From the NCBI GenBank assembly GCA_023525715.1, contig CM042015.1, positions 89,638,250 to 89,702,249 on the forward strand: a stretch of DNA of 64,000 nucleotides, written 5' to 3'. This document shows positions 12,354-24,019 of this stretch, piece by piece. Each line of letters opens with the position of its first letter. Positions within the stretch are counted from its first letter, which is position 1. Below the pieces are notes generated by a model. That model ran no database searches, was not told the origin of the DNA, and saw only the letters and a list, made by a program, of their open reading frames with translations. Position numbers and translations under genes: made by a program. Source of the stretch: Cichorium intybus. Taxonomy: Eukaryota > Streptophyta > Magnoliopsida > Asterales > Asteraceae.

Positions 12354-15300
12354 ATGGCACCAAACAACACACACTCGGCTCCTAACAAAACCTCACTACG
12401 GTCTCTCCTTGAAGGAGAAAAACTTAACCATACCAACTTCTTGGATTGGCACCGTAGTGTGAGAATTGTTCTCAAACAAGAAAAGAAAGAATATGTTCTC
12501 AATGAACCACTTCCAGAAGAGCCCCCTGCCATTCCTAAGCCCGCACACGATGCATGGCTTAAAAAGATGGATGATTCCATCGATGCATCATGCCTCATGT
12601 TGGCAACCATGATTCCCGACCTTCAGAAGGATTTGGAGAATCATTCAGCCTATGACATGATTCATCAACTAAAGGAAATGTTCCAACAACTTGCAAGAAC
12701 GGAAAGGTTCGAAACTGTTCGGGCTTTCCATGCTTGCAAGATGGAGGATGGGCAGTCGGTAAGCTCTTATGTGCTCAAAATGAAGAGTCATATTGATCAT
12801 TTGGCACGTCTTGGAGTTGTGATGCCCGAAGAGCTAGCAACGGATTTGATCCTTAACTCCTTGACAAAGTCCTTTGATCCTTTTGTCATGAATTATAACA
12901 TGAATGGTTTAAACAAGACTATCCCGGAATTACATGGGATGCTAATTACCGGGGAAAAGAATCTGCCTAAGAAAACCACTCAAGTTCTCATGATCAAGGA
13001 AGGTGGAACAAAGAGAACTAGACCAGAACACCCCACCAACTCCAAGGGCAAAGGGAAAGCAAAAGCTTTCAAAGGTAAGGGCAAGAAAGTTGTCCAACCT
13101 TCCCATCCGCCCAAGAAGAAGGCAAAGGTTGCCAAAGAAGACACATGCTTTGAATGTGGCAAAGCTGGGCATTGGAAGAGAAATTGCCCTACTTATCTTG
13201 CAGAGTTGAAGAAAAAGAAGGCCGGTGAAGGCACTTCAGGTATCTATGTGATAGACCTAGAACTTTATAATTTATCTCCTAACACATGGGTATTTGATAC
13301 TGGTTGTGGAACTCACATATGTAATATGTTGCAGGGGTTCAAAAGGAGTAGGCGACTGAAGGCAAATGAGGTAGTACTTCGGGTTGGAAACAATGCAAGG
13401 GTTGCGGTGGATTCAATTGGAAGTTTTGATTTATTACTACCTAATGGCTTGTGTATGACATTGTTGAATGTTTACTATGTTCCTAGCTTGACTAGGAATA
13501 TTATTTCGGTTGCTAAATTAAGACAATGTGGATTTGATCTTTCCTTTAATAATGATGATATTTGTGTTTACAAAAATAATGTATTCTATTTTGAGGCTAG
13601 GCCTTTAAATGGAATTTATGAAGTAAACCTTGATGAAAAGACTAACCATGACTCTTTATACCACACTTTCACCAAGAAACCCAAATTTGATTTGAGTCAA
13701 ACCTATCTATGGCATTGTCGCCTTGGGCATATAAACAAGAATCGCATATCCCAACTTCAAAAGAGTGGACTTTTGAAGGCAAATGAGAATGACTCATTTG
13801 ATATATGTGAATCTTGTTTACATGGCAAGATGACTAAAGCTCCTTTCTCCGGAACCAATGAGAGAGCAAAGGACTTGTTAGGAATCATACATACGGATGT
13901 ATGTGGTCCTTTCAAGCCAATGACTAGATATGGTGAAAGATATTTCATCACCTTCACTGACGACTTTAGTCGTTTTGGATATGTTTATTTGATTAAACAT
14001 AAACATGAGGCGTTTGAAATGTTCAAAACGTTTCAAAGTGAAGTGGAAAATCAACTCAACAAAACAATTAAAGTTCTTCGTTCTGATAGAGGATGTGAGT
14101 ACTTAAGTACAAACTTTATGGATCATTGTAAGACTTGTGGAATTGTTTCACAACTTACTCCACCTGGAACACCACAACATAATGGTGTGTCTGAGAGGCG
14201 GAACCGAACACTATTGGATATGGTTCGATCCATGATGAGTAGAAGTACTCTACCTTTATCTTTTTGGGGTTATGCTTTACAAACAGCTGCCCGTCTCCTA
14301 AACATGGCACCTACTAAGAAGGTAGATAAACGCCTTATGAGATATGGCATGGAAGGGTTCCATCTTTATCCTATCTCAAGGTATGGGGTTGTGAAGCTTA
14401 TGTTAGACAAGAAGCTTCAAACAAATTAGAACCCCGTTCAACTAAATGTATCTTTGTAGGGTATCCGAAAGATTGTCTTGGATACTATTTCTACAATCCC
14501 ATCGAGAATAAGATATTTATTTCTCGAAAAGCTGAATTCCTAGAAAACAAGTTTCTGACGGAAGAGGCTAGTGGGAGGTTTGTGGAACTTGAGGAACTTC
14601 AGGAACCACAACCTGATACACAAGAAGTTGAATCTAGCATTCAACAAGAAATTGTTGAACCTGAACAAACGGTTGATCAGGAACAAATTGTAACACAAGG
14701 TGTTCGCAAATCTGGTAGGGTTCGAATTGAACCAGAAAGGTATGGTTACCTTTTGATGGAAGAGGAATGTTATACGATAGATTCTGATGAACCCGTAAAC
14801 TATCAGAGTGCAATATCAGATCCTGAATCTGATAAATGGCTTGAGGCCATGAACACTGAGATGCAATCCATGCACGATAATCAAGTTTGGAACTTGGTTA
14901 ATCTTCCCACCAATTGTAAGACTGTTGGGAACAAATGGGTTTTCAAGAAGAAAATCGACGTGGATGGAAATGTTCACACTTTTAAGGCTAGACTTGTCGC
15001 TAAAGGATACTCACAGACTCATGGTATTGACTATGATGAGACCTTTTCTCCAGTGGCAATGATCAAGTCGATTAGGATACTTTTTGCCATAGCCGCGTAC
15101 TATGATTATGAGATATGGCAAATGGATGTCAAGACCGCTTTCCTTAATGGACACTTATTGGAAGATGTCTATATGGATCAACCTGAAGGTTTTGTCGATC
15201 CCAAGCATCCAAACAAAGTGTGCAAGCTTAAAAGATCTATCTATGGATTAAAGCAAGCGTCTCGAACATGGAACATCCGTTTTGATGAAAAGATTACGAG

Positions 15301-16372
15301 TTTTGGATTCATAAAAAATGAGGATGACTCCTGTGTTTACAAGAAAGCTAGTGGGAGCATTGTCATAATCCTAGTATTGTATGTAGATGACATACTTTTA
15401 TTTGGAAATGACATCCCAACCTTAAAAGGTGTCAAAACGTTCCTTGAGAGTTGTTTCTCAATGAAGGATCTAGGGGAAGCTGCTTATGTATTAGGCATAA
15501 AGATCTATAGAGATAGATCTAAGAGACTTATTGGTCTTAGCCAAAGTGTATATATTGATAAAATCTTGAAAAGATTCAAGATGCAAGACTCCAAAAGAGG
15601 ATTCTTGCCAATGCCGCATGGCACCATCCTAAGCAAGTCTCAGTGCCCAAACACTAGGACTGAACTTGAAAGGATGAAACATGTCCCATATGCTTCGGCA
15701 ATTGGGTCCATCATGTATGCCATGTTATGCACTAGGCCCGACGTCTCATGTGCCTTAAGTATGACTAGTAGGTATCAACAGAACCCAGGTGAAGCCCACT
15801 TGACTGCTGTAAAGAACATTCTTAAGTACTTGAGAAGAACTAAAGATATGTTCTTAGTTTACGGCGGTTTGGAAGAAAGCTTAAAGGTAAAGGGTTACAC
15901 TGACGCAAGCTTCCAAACAGATAGGGATGATTCGAAATCTCAATCTGGGTATGTCTTTATTTTAAATGGAGGAGCCGTGTCTTAGAAGAGTTCCAAACAA
16001 GAAGTGATTGCACAATCCACTACAGAATCAAAATATGTTGCTGCTTCAGAAGCTGCTCAAGAAGCTGTCTGGATGAGAAAGTTCATAGAAGATCTAGGGG
16101 TTGTTCCTTCCATTCGGGACCCTATAGAAATCTTCTGTGACAATCTAGGTGCTATAGCTCAAGCAAAGGAACCTAGATTGCATCAAAAAACCAAACACAT
16201 TCACCGAAGGTATAACTACATAAGACATGAAGTTAAGAATGGTGAAATAAGTATTCACAAGGTTCATACAGATCAAAATTTGGCAGACCCATTCATGAAA
16301 CCTTTACCCCAAACTAAGCATGAAAGTCATGCTAAGGGTATAGGACTCCGTTTTTCTAATGAATGGATTTGA
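12354..16372 (+). pseudogene. Ty1/copia gag-pol, interrupted by a frameshift and a nonsense codon
   Basis: The first segment (12354-14429) carries a UBN2-like gag, a CX2CX4HX4C zinc knuckle (Cys265-Cys278), the protease active site DTG (Asp315), the WHCRLGH pre-integrase zinc region and an integrase core up to SFWGYAL. A one-base loss in the A-run near 14328-14330 shifts the frame, and the first stop is at 14427-14429. The other frame then continues through the reverse transcriptase (YVDDILLFG near 15380) to a TAG at 15983-15985 that replaces a usually conserved Trp codon. The same frame reopens for the RNase H end (TTESKYVAASEAAQEA) to 16372. The start was chosen at the first ATG with full gag homology. 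Everything else of the polyprotein looks fresh. This copy cannot encode an uninterrupted product, although the element moved recently, so it may have moved before the breaks or been mobilised in trans. Confidence 0.92.
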
Positions 16373-17152
16373 TTTGTGTTTAATGTTTTATGAATATGAA
16401 CTTATGTAAACGACAAGAATTATGTAATATATGTGACGTGATGTTTCATTCATAATTATTGTGTTTTATTAGCATGTTTAATCCTTGAATAATTTAGTTA
16501 TTCTAAACGTCCATAGTCGATCATAGTTGTGGGAGCAATTATGAAGTAAGACTAATATGAATTGGATTGGTTGACTTTTATGGGTAAAAGTAGCAAAAGG
16601 TTGCAACCAAATTCATAGGTACTTGTCAGTGAACAAGTATTGGACTTGACCCGTTTCAAGATCACTCCATGGATCATAATCATAAGTGATTCTTGAATAA
16701 AGGTATTATCATTGTATCCTTTGACCTGAGATACATATTTGGGACTCAAGTGTAGAGTGTACTATGCTTTGATATGGTTTACTGTTGTTCTTGAAATACA
16801 GACAACCATAAAGGCCATACTCATGCATAGTACTAACTATATGAGGGGCGTATGTAGTCAAGACGGGATTTGTTCCTCTTATGTGTTGAGAGTTAGACAT
16901 CTAAGGCGCCTGTTTGAAAGTTGAACATAAAATGAGAATGATTAAGATCCATGTCTCATGTTCAACATGATGTCTGTGACAAAGGGATAATTGATAGATA
17001 ACCTTATACATCAATTAGAGCCTCGTGTTTTCTGAAGAATTGAATGTTGTTGAATGGCACAATGTCATGTGTTATTGGGGGCAGTGAAATGTTGCTAGAC
17101 GTTTACCACTGTCGATATCATTCTATGATGCAACCTTGTGCAAGTGGGAGAT

Positions 17153-17495
17153 TGTTAGTTCTATATGCCCAAGGATGATCATAAAATGATATTACTAATA
17201 ATACATGATCCTATAGGGTCACACCAACAACAAGTTTGACACCAATTGATCATTTAGAACGTTAAATTTGATTTAACATCAAATGATACTAAACTTGCAA
17301 TTTAATCTTGTAGGTTATTATTATTTGAGGTAAATAATAATAACTACAAAATTAAAGGTTGATTAGTAATTCATATGTGATGAATTAATTAAGTGTAACA
17401 ATTAAATTGTTTAAATTGTTAAACGATTTAATTGATTTATAAGTAAGCCTTTTATTTAATTTAATTGGTAAATTAAATAAAATATATATATATTG

Positions 17496-17580
<85 letters not shown>

Positions 17581-18285
17581 ATTATACAATTAAGATTGTA
17601 TATTTAGATGGTTTATTTATGTATATGATTATGGGTTAAATGTTATCCCATTTAAGAAATAAGAAGATGTATTATTTATAAGCTTTTATTATCTAAGTTT
17701 TATAAATAATAACAACCAACTAGCACTTCATTTGTCATCATAAAATCAGCCATATTGGAAGGAAAAGAATGCATTAAGAACTTAAAAGAAAAAGGAAGAT
17801 GCTTTGTGTCTTCTAGCTTTTGATTATAGAAATCAAATGGGACTTTCTTTTAAGCTAGTTGCATGTGCTTTTCTTTTCCTTTGTGTGATATATGTTGGCC
17901 ACGATTTTGAGGGTGTTTGTACATCATTCTTGCTTCAAGAAATCAGCCAAAAACTCTCCTTAAGTTCTTAGAAAAAATTGGTTTTTGGTTTTATAAGAAA
18001 AGGAGTCATATCTTGCAAGTTGTGGAACTAGCATTCAAGGGTGTTCAAGCTTGTGGTGGATCAACTATAGAGGGATTCTAATTTGATTCCTAGCTATCAA
18101 AATCATCCAAACCAAACCCAAGAACAAAGGTTATGATCTTGAACTTAAACTATGTTTGTTCTTCATCTTATCTCTACATGCATGTAGCATGATCCTCTTG
18201 AAAATGGAATTTGTGTTCATGATTATATGCTTCCGTTGCAAACTCTTGTTTTTGAAACTAATTATATGAACCATGATTTCCAACA
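17153..18285 (+). repeat. 3' LTR of the copia element
   Basis: 1133 bp, nearly identical to the 5' LTR. The size difference is mainly the AT tract at 17497-17569. It is preceded by the polypurine tract at 17141-17152. Confidence 0.95.
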
Positions 18286-19178
18286 GATACTCCAAGCATA
18301 AGTACACCTAAAATTGGTGCAAGCTGAGGGGCAATAACAAACAGCAACCACATTGTCCCAACAACCTGCAAAAGGGGCAATAGACATACAAAGTAAGGAG
18401 AAAATCTTATGAAGAATCTATTATAAATATAGCATACATGACAATATGACATAACATGTACAATCAATGTACATAGTTAATGTAAATTGCTTTACCTTTT
18501 TTGCACCATAATGTTTGCAATTTTTACCACGTGTTATGGATTATTAACTGTTACTCATATATAAAAGCTTGTATTCCTTTTTTTCTATAAGAAGTTCACT
18601 TTTCTTCATTGAGAAAAAAAGATAAAAATAAGCATAAGCTTACTTTTGTTTAGTGTAGAGTAGCTTGCTTCAGTTAGTGCCCTGAAACGACGTTCCCCTA
18701 AAATGTTTTCACTCACAATGTTCTTAAAAGAACCCAAATCAGTTGTCAATAAAGCAGTGAGTTCTCCAACCTATCAGGAACAAATAAAGTCATCAGATTA
18801 TTTTTCATGATGATAGTAGTTACTGAGTAACAATGCTTTTGCATTTGTACCTTGTATTTGTCAAAGAATTCCACCTGTATAAATGAGATAGAAAGTAATA
18901 AAGCTTGGCAAGATATGAACAGAAGATCAAGTATAACAGTTACAGAGTTACAGCAAGATGTAAAGAAATGATATTACCTTGTGAATCAAAATGCTGCCAA
19001 ATATTTGAGCTCTTAAGCTAGACATAACCTTCTCCCATATCGTGTTCATATTTACAACAAATATAACTGTGAAGATTGTTTCCAAGGTGTATAGAACTCC
19101 GACCTTACTGAGAAGCTGCCATAAAGCCTCTGCTCTTGCACCTATTAGTACCTCAAAAAACCTCCCCACAAGTAGCTC

Positions 19179-20753
19179 AAAAGTGTACCCAATGTTACTA
19201 TTTTAAATCGCCCAAAGCACTAATAGGTATGCTTTGGAAATCCAATTTCACTCTTATATTTTGTTGACTAATATTACCATCGAATACGATAATAAAAAGA
19301 CTGTTATTTCTTGCATGTAAACCCAATTAACATAGACGGTGTGTGGAATTTTTCTGTCATTTCAAACATTTGGTTTCAGTTTCAGACAGTACCACTCTTT
19401 TCTTTTAATTTTTAATTAGGTGTTTAGCCATTTATTCAGATAAAAAAAACCAAAAGAGAATAATATCCCATCAAAGAAAAAGGAGTATAAAAAGATACCC
19501 AACGTGCAGAATCGATACCTCTTTTATGTTGTATCCATTGACATGAGCTTTATCACCACCATGAGCATCCATTTGCTATTCAATTCAAATGCTAAATAAG
19601 ATATTACTTGAAAATTACTTCATAATCGTCCTCAAAACATCAAATTATATAGCTATAATATGGATTTACATAGCTATAATATGTAAAAAAAAAAAAAAAA
19701 AGTAAAGTAGATTGCCTATACCGGTCAAATGTGTAAAGCCCATTGCTATTTCCTACAAATTCTTGGCCTTTGAATTAAGGTATCATCCAAAGAGCACCAA
19801 GCCTGGTTTTGCTTGTTCATCTAATTCATTACCTTTTCAGGATTTTGTGCATCCATCTTGTCACTGTCATCAATTTATGATATTGGTAAATATTATATCT
19901 AATAACATGTGGCATGCCTACCTTTAATCCTATCAACAACAAAATAATCAAAAGAGGTTTTCAAATTATAATCAATATCGTGCATCATGACATTTAATTT
20001 AACAAATAGAGCAAAGATGTGAAAACATAGCGACTGTAACAATTCCCTAGGAGGAGGCATCACCGACCACTCCAAAATTCTCATACTATAAATTGTTTCG
20101 TCCTTTCTGTTGTTTGCTTTCTTGACTGAAGTGCAACCAAAAGGAAAAATTATAAGTTAATGTAAAGTTTGCTGCAGCAACAAAGATTTTTTACTCCATC
20201 TTTCATTTGGGCGTATTTTATCAAACACTTGGTGTTCATGAAAAACAAAAGAGCAGGAATAATCTAAATTTATATTCCATAACCCATAATCTAACAAAAA
20301 CTCTGGTCAAATCCAAACGAATAGTAAATTTTAGGCAACATTAGAATGTCAACGGTTCTGTAATTAGGTTTAATTAAAACAAATAGGATTCAATATTACC
20401 TGAAGATTGTGAAATTTGGAAAAAACAGTGGGAGTGCCCCGGATATGAAATGAGTGTAAAAGATGTCACGTATCAATCCGTACTTATGTTTTAACACTCA
20501 TCGTTGTTGCTGAAGACGGTTAATTGCAGGTCCAGACGTCGTCTGAAGACTCAAATCAATGACCGTGAATAATGCTCGAACCGTCGACCGATTGCAAATT
20601 GCCTTCAAGTATATCGTCGATTTCCAAAATCAATTGTAAGAAAAACCTGGGAAGATGCAGAGCAAAAAGGATGAAGCAAAAAGGATGAAGCAGACACACA
20701 GGGAAGAGGTGGCGGACGGGAAATTATCGGACGAAGCAGGAGGTGGAGAAAGC
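19179..20753. other. Low-gene intergenic or decayed sequence
   Basis: No gene recognised. Two minus-strand stretches look exon-like: 19579-19526 (starts ATGGATGCTCATGG and ends at a possible donor) and 20084-19919 (contains MPPPRELLQSLCFHIF). I cannot assign either to a family. A poly(A) run lies at 19685-19702. The last part (about 20640-20820) is purine-rich on the plus strand. Confidence 0.4.
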
Positions 20754-21384
20754 AAGGCAGAACGTGGCAGCAAGGAAGAGGGCAAAAGGAAGCACCCCGC
20801 TTAAAAACCGGAAACCCCCCCACCCCACCCCAAACCTTCTAGAACCCCTTGCAATTCATTTATATAATAATAATTCTAATAATTTATGAAACATCTACTA
20901 TTCTAACTTAATGGTATTATATATATATATTAATTATCAAAATGAATATGTGAGAGCTTTTCACTATTTATTTGGTACCTGCTATTTCTAAAGTCATAAT
21001 TACTAAATTCAGATTATAGTATAATTGGTAAAGCATAAGATACAAATTGTAAATAAGTTTTTATTTGAAAATAGTAATTTTGATTCTTCTTATAGCAAAC
21101 TTTTATATTTATGTTTTTTCCCTTCAACTAATTTTGAATTAATTATTTTCACCATATTTATTATAAAGTTATATTATTGGTATTTCGTAAGTTACGATTC
21201 CAGTCCCTTATTATATTTTAAAATTAAATTTTTCGTCTCTTACGTAATTTGTCTTTGTCGAGCTGCTTTTTTCCAATATACGGGGCTTCCGCAACATTGC
21301 GTGGACTGTCCGAATACTAGTTTAAGTTAAATGACAAGTCAATTACATATATTTGTTTTATCGTAAGGCAGAACGTGGCAGCAA
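20754..21384. repeat. Perfect 20-bp direct repeats bracketing 591 bp
   Basis: AAGGCAGAACGTGGCAGCAA occurs at 20754-20773 and again at 21365-21384. The 591 bp between has neither a poly(A) tail nor inverted ends that I can see. It could be the target duplication of a non-LTR insertion that lost its tail, or a templated repair duplication. Confidence 0.6.
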
Positions 21385-21654
21385 TCAATTTTTACTTGCA
21401 AGATTACCACTCACCCCTTAAATTAATATGAATGTCTAAACCTAAATTCGATAGCTCTTATGTAAATTCATAGTTAGTTATATGATTGTATAAAATAAAA
21501 CAAATAAATGTTTATTATAACTATTTGTGAGGAATGATGAATTTCAAAAGGAACGACTTCTGAAACATCAATTATTTCTGAAAATTTATCTATTCTTTTA
21601 TGCTTAATAAAAGCTTTTGAATTCATTTTTATTTTTTATTTTTTTATAAAATTT

Positions 21655-21702
21655 TATTTTATCGATTTGAGCCCAAAACTTATAGGCACAAAATGCATAT
21701 GT
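21655..21702 (-). pseudogene. Ty1/copia integrase remnant, left (C-terminal) piece
   Basis: On the minus strand, after removing the MULE at 21712-23814, the stretch AFCAYKFWAQ follows the integrase piece at 23824-24016. It resembles the AFVP..FW block of copia integrases. Short and weak alone, but in the right order and strand. Confidence 0.4.
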
Positions 21703-22146
21703 TACATTTTAGAGTAAATTACACGAATAGTCACTGTGGTATCGGGTAACTTGCACGTTTGGTCCGTAATTCTTTTTTTTTTAACTCGGACAATCCCTAT
21801 TTTTTGGTTTTGTTACATGCTTGGTCCCTACTAGACCTGAATTGACTATGTTACCATTAATAATTTCTTTTTTGGCTTTTTTTAATTATTTATTATTTTT
21901 AAATTAAAAAAAAAACTTATTCTCCCCACATATTAACTGATCGAACACTCTCTCCTCGTTTCATCACTTTCCTATCTTTTTGGCTTTCATCTCTCAATTT
22001 TGAAGAAACCTAAACCACCGGCCCTCAATCCACCACCATCGAACCGTCGCCTTCCTGAAGCCTCCAACGCCGCCACCTTGAAGCCATCACCACCCCAGTT
22101 CCCTGCACCCTGCAGATGCCATCACTGCCCCCTTGAAGCCAGCACC

Positions 22147-22234
22147 GTCGCTTTGAAGCCACCACTGTCGCAGACTGCCCTGGAATGTCCGTCGCTTTGA
22201 AGCCACCACTGTCGCAGACTGCCCTGGAATGTCC
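22147..22234 (+). repeat. 44-bp perfect tandem duplication in the MULE
   Basis: Units 22147-22190 and 22191-22234 (beginning GTCGCTTTGAAGCC and ending GGAATGTCC) are identical and adjacent, a recent slip or unequal-crossover duplication. Confidence 0.9.
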
Positions 22235-22410
22235 GGCGACATGGCTATTTCCTCCACTTCCCTCTCCGTTTAACCTCCGTCTTTGGAAACCTCAACCCCC
22301 AATTTGGACCGTACGAAGTCGAATCGTTGACATCTCGAACCAGGAAGCCATCAGATGGAAGAAACCACTAACCACTGTCGACCTTCATTTAGCCTTTGTC
22401 GGAATCGCTG

Positions 22411-22413
22411 ACA

Positions 22414-22441
<28 letters not shown>
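22411..22441 (+). repeat. (CT)n microsatellite
   Basis: About 15 CT units inside the MULE, following the C-rich stretch. Confidence 0.9.
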
Positions 22442-22444
<3 letters not shown>

Positions 22445-22811
22445 TCGCTAATCATCTAATTTGCGATTGATCAAATTACGACATCGAACTGAGAATTAGC
22501 AATCAGAGTCATCATCTTCCAATTTCTGATTTGGCGACTTAGATTTGGCAAGATGAGTTTTGAATAGAGATTCCAAGACCGAATACATGAATTAAAGGTA
22601 GAAATTCAATCTGTTTGCGATTCCAATTCCTTGTAAGTTAACTGAATTTGGCGACATCTTTGGCAATTAGGTTTTTACCGGTCATCGTATAGCGATCAAG
22701 GTCAAAACGATTTGGCGAGATACAGATTTGAGCATTCAGTTTGTTAGCCAATTGATTGAGACCATTACGGAGTTCGCTGATTGTCGACTTCAATTTCATA
22801 ACACCGACTTA

Positions 22812-23166
22812 GGCTGAAGGGTGTGCAAGACTACCATGACAACCCAAGACATCCGCCACGTCAGCGTCATGTCACCAGGACTCCCAAGGCTTCCAGTAGG
22901 GGTGTGCAAGACTCCCATGACTTCCGTTTTATTTTCCATGTCACATTTTTATTTTACGTTTTTTAATTAAAACCAAACATTAAATTAAATTTAAATAAAA
23001 ACATTACATTTCCTAATTATCGCCACCTTTTTTCCGGAGTTTCTGCTTGGTTGATGAAAATATTTGCGACTTCCATCATTGCCGCGAATACCATATCATC
23101 ACCCGAGTCGTCGGAATCCGAATGGAAATCCATATGAATATTGAGAGAAATTGTAGTTTTTTTATT

Positions 23167-23250
<84 letters not shown>

Positions 23251-23394
23251 AACCCGACGTCTTCACGCGTGCGCAGGAGGGCGACCCAAGGACGCAGACG
23301 GTGGAGGACGCAGGGGGGCGCGCGGTGTTTGCGGCGTCTTCGCTGCTGATGTGGAGGACGCGGGGGGGGTCCGCGTGTGGCACACCCTATAGCC
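22812..23394. mobile_element. PIF/Harbinger-like non-autonomous element nested in the MULE
   Basis: The ends GGCTGAAGGGTGTGC and GGCACACCCTATAGCC are inverted repeats (13 of 15) flanked by TTA on both sides (22809-22811, 23395-23397), the PIF/Harbinger target duplication. The 583-bp interior holds two copies of GGTGTGCAAGACTNCCATGAC, an AT microsatellite (about 23169-23247) and a GC-rich right end. The MITE at 45866-46221 has related ends (GGCTATG.GGAGT) and the same type of GC-rich right part. Confidence 0.75.
23169..23247. repeat. (AT)n microsatellite
   Basis: About 39 AT units within the nested Harbinger-like element. They create open frames of alternating Tyr and Ile that are not genes. 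Confidence 0.95.
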
Positions 23395-23823
23395 TTATAA
23401 ATTAAAGAGTCTTCTAGATATCGACATGGTTCGCAAAATTTTCTAAAATTTGGAGATACCAGACTTGGTTGCTTGTTCATTGAAAAACCATCTCTGATCA
23501 ATCGTTTATTTCAGTTCACATCTCCAATTTGATTCGATGTCAAACGCCAATCCGTCAATTTACTGGAATGCGTTTTGAGTGAGAGAGGGGGGATTGATTT
23601 GGGGGTGGGATTTTTTTAATTTAAAAATAAGAAATAGATATAACATAAAGAAAATTAATAAATAAATTATTAAGGGCAAATCGGTCTTTTTATATCCATT
23701 AGGGACCAAGCGTGCAATAAAATTAAACAGTAGGTATGGTCCGAGTTAAAAAAAAGTTAGAGACCAAACGTACAAATTACCTAAAACCACAGAGACCATC
23801 CGTGTAATTTACTCTACATTTTA

Positions 23824-24016
23824 TTAGGAGTATCAATACATGATGATTGGTGTATGATACCATATGTAAGTAACGAAGTAAAATCGTTAGATGTAAATTC
23901 TCCCCCTAAGTCATATCAGAAACCACTTTATAATAGCAGAGTGTTATTTCTTGACAAGAGATATGAAATTGTTGTATAGTATCAATAAATGAGGCCTGCA
24001 TTTCATGAGATAAACC
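23824..24016 (-). pseudogene. Ty1/copia integrase remnant, middle piece
   Basis: On the minus strand this reads, with stops, VYLMKCRPHLLILYNNF, then SAIIKWF, then (after a frameshift) TYGIIHQSSCIDTP. These match the order of blocks in copia integrase cores around the second catalytic Asp and the DTPQQN-like region. It continues the piece at 35874-36090 once the gypsy element and the Harbinger-like element are removed. It is an old dead copy that served as landing site for three later elements. Confidence 0.7.
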
Positions 24017-24019
24017 TAA

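Larger units (their letters stand above)
9504..18285 (+). mobile_element. Young Ty1/copia LTR retrotransposon, full length but with broken polyprotein
   Basis: Two LTRs (9504-10617 and 17153-18285) start TGTTAGTTC and end TTCCAACA, flanked by the 5-bp duplication GATAC (9499-9503, 18286-18290). A TGGTATCAGAGC primer-binding site complementary to initiator tRNA-Met follows the 5' LTR, and a purine tract (CAAGTGGGAGAT) precedes the 3' LTR. Outside the AT tract, aligning the LTRs by eye gives 3 substitutions and one 1-bp indel in about 1.05 kb, so the insertion is recent. A 1.7-kb leader separates the primer site from gag. Domain order in the coding part is gag, protease, integrase, reverse transcriptase, RNase H, which defines copia. 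It sits in an exon of the minus-strand ABC transporter fragment. Confidence 0.97.
9488..19178 (-). pseudogene. ABCB28/NAP8-like ABC transporter gene fragment, one exon split by a copia element
   Basis: Four minus-strand exons read in order as part of the transmembrane domain of a plant half-size ABC transporter of the ABCB28 (NAP8, predicted plastid) type. They are about 19178-18978 (includes EALWQLLSKVGVLYTLETIF), 18874-18851 (VEFFDKYK), 18770-18669 (VGELTALLTTDLG...) and 18365-18286 (MWLLFVIAPQLAPILG). The last exon continues after the copia element at 9503-9488 and ends in a GTAAG donor. Reading frames are open and most junctions are canonical. The donor after 18669 is GC instead of GT. 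The GTATC target duplication sits inside the exon, so the gene was interrupted while still recognisable. No nucleotide-binding domain (Walker A/B) is visible in the window, so this copy cannot make a full transporter. The exact 5' limit of the first exon is uncertain. The name is from remembered family sequence, not a search. Confidence 0.75.
21712..23814. mobile_element. MULE-like element with ~120-bp TIRs and perfect 9-bp target duplication
   Basis: The termini are GAGTAAATTACAC and GTGTAATTTACTC, and the inverted similarity extends about 120 bp inward (ACGTTTGGTCC..., AACTCGGAC...). The 9-bp TACATTTTA is duplicated exactly at 21703-21711 and 23815-23823, as expected of Mutator-like transposition. 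No transposase is seen. The interior has a C-rich stretch with proline/serine-rich frames (22000-22450), a 44-bp tandem duplication, a CT microsatellite and a nested Harbinger-like insert. The C-rich part could be captured host sequence (Pack-MULE style), but I cannot name a source gene. Confidence 0.88.

Noticed and set aside
23047..23501. Frames with long Tyr-Ile runs
   Set aside because: Produced by the AT microsatellite in a Harbinger-like element.
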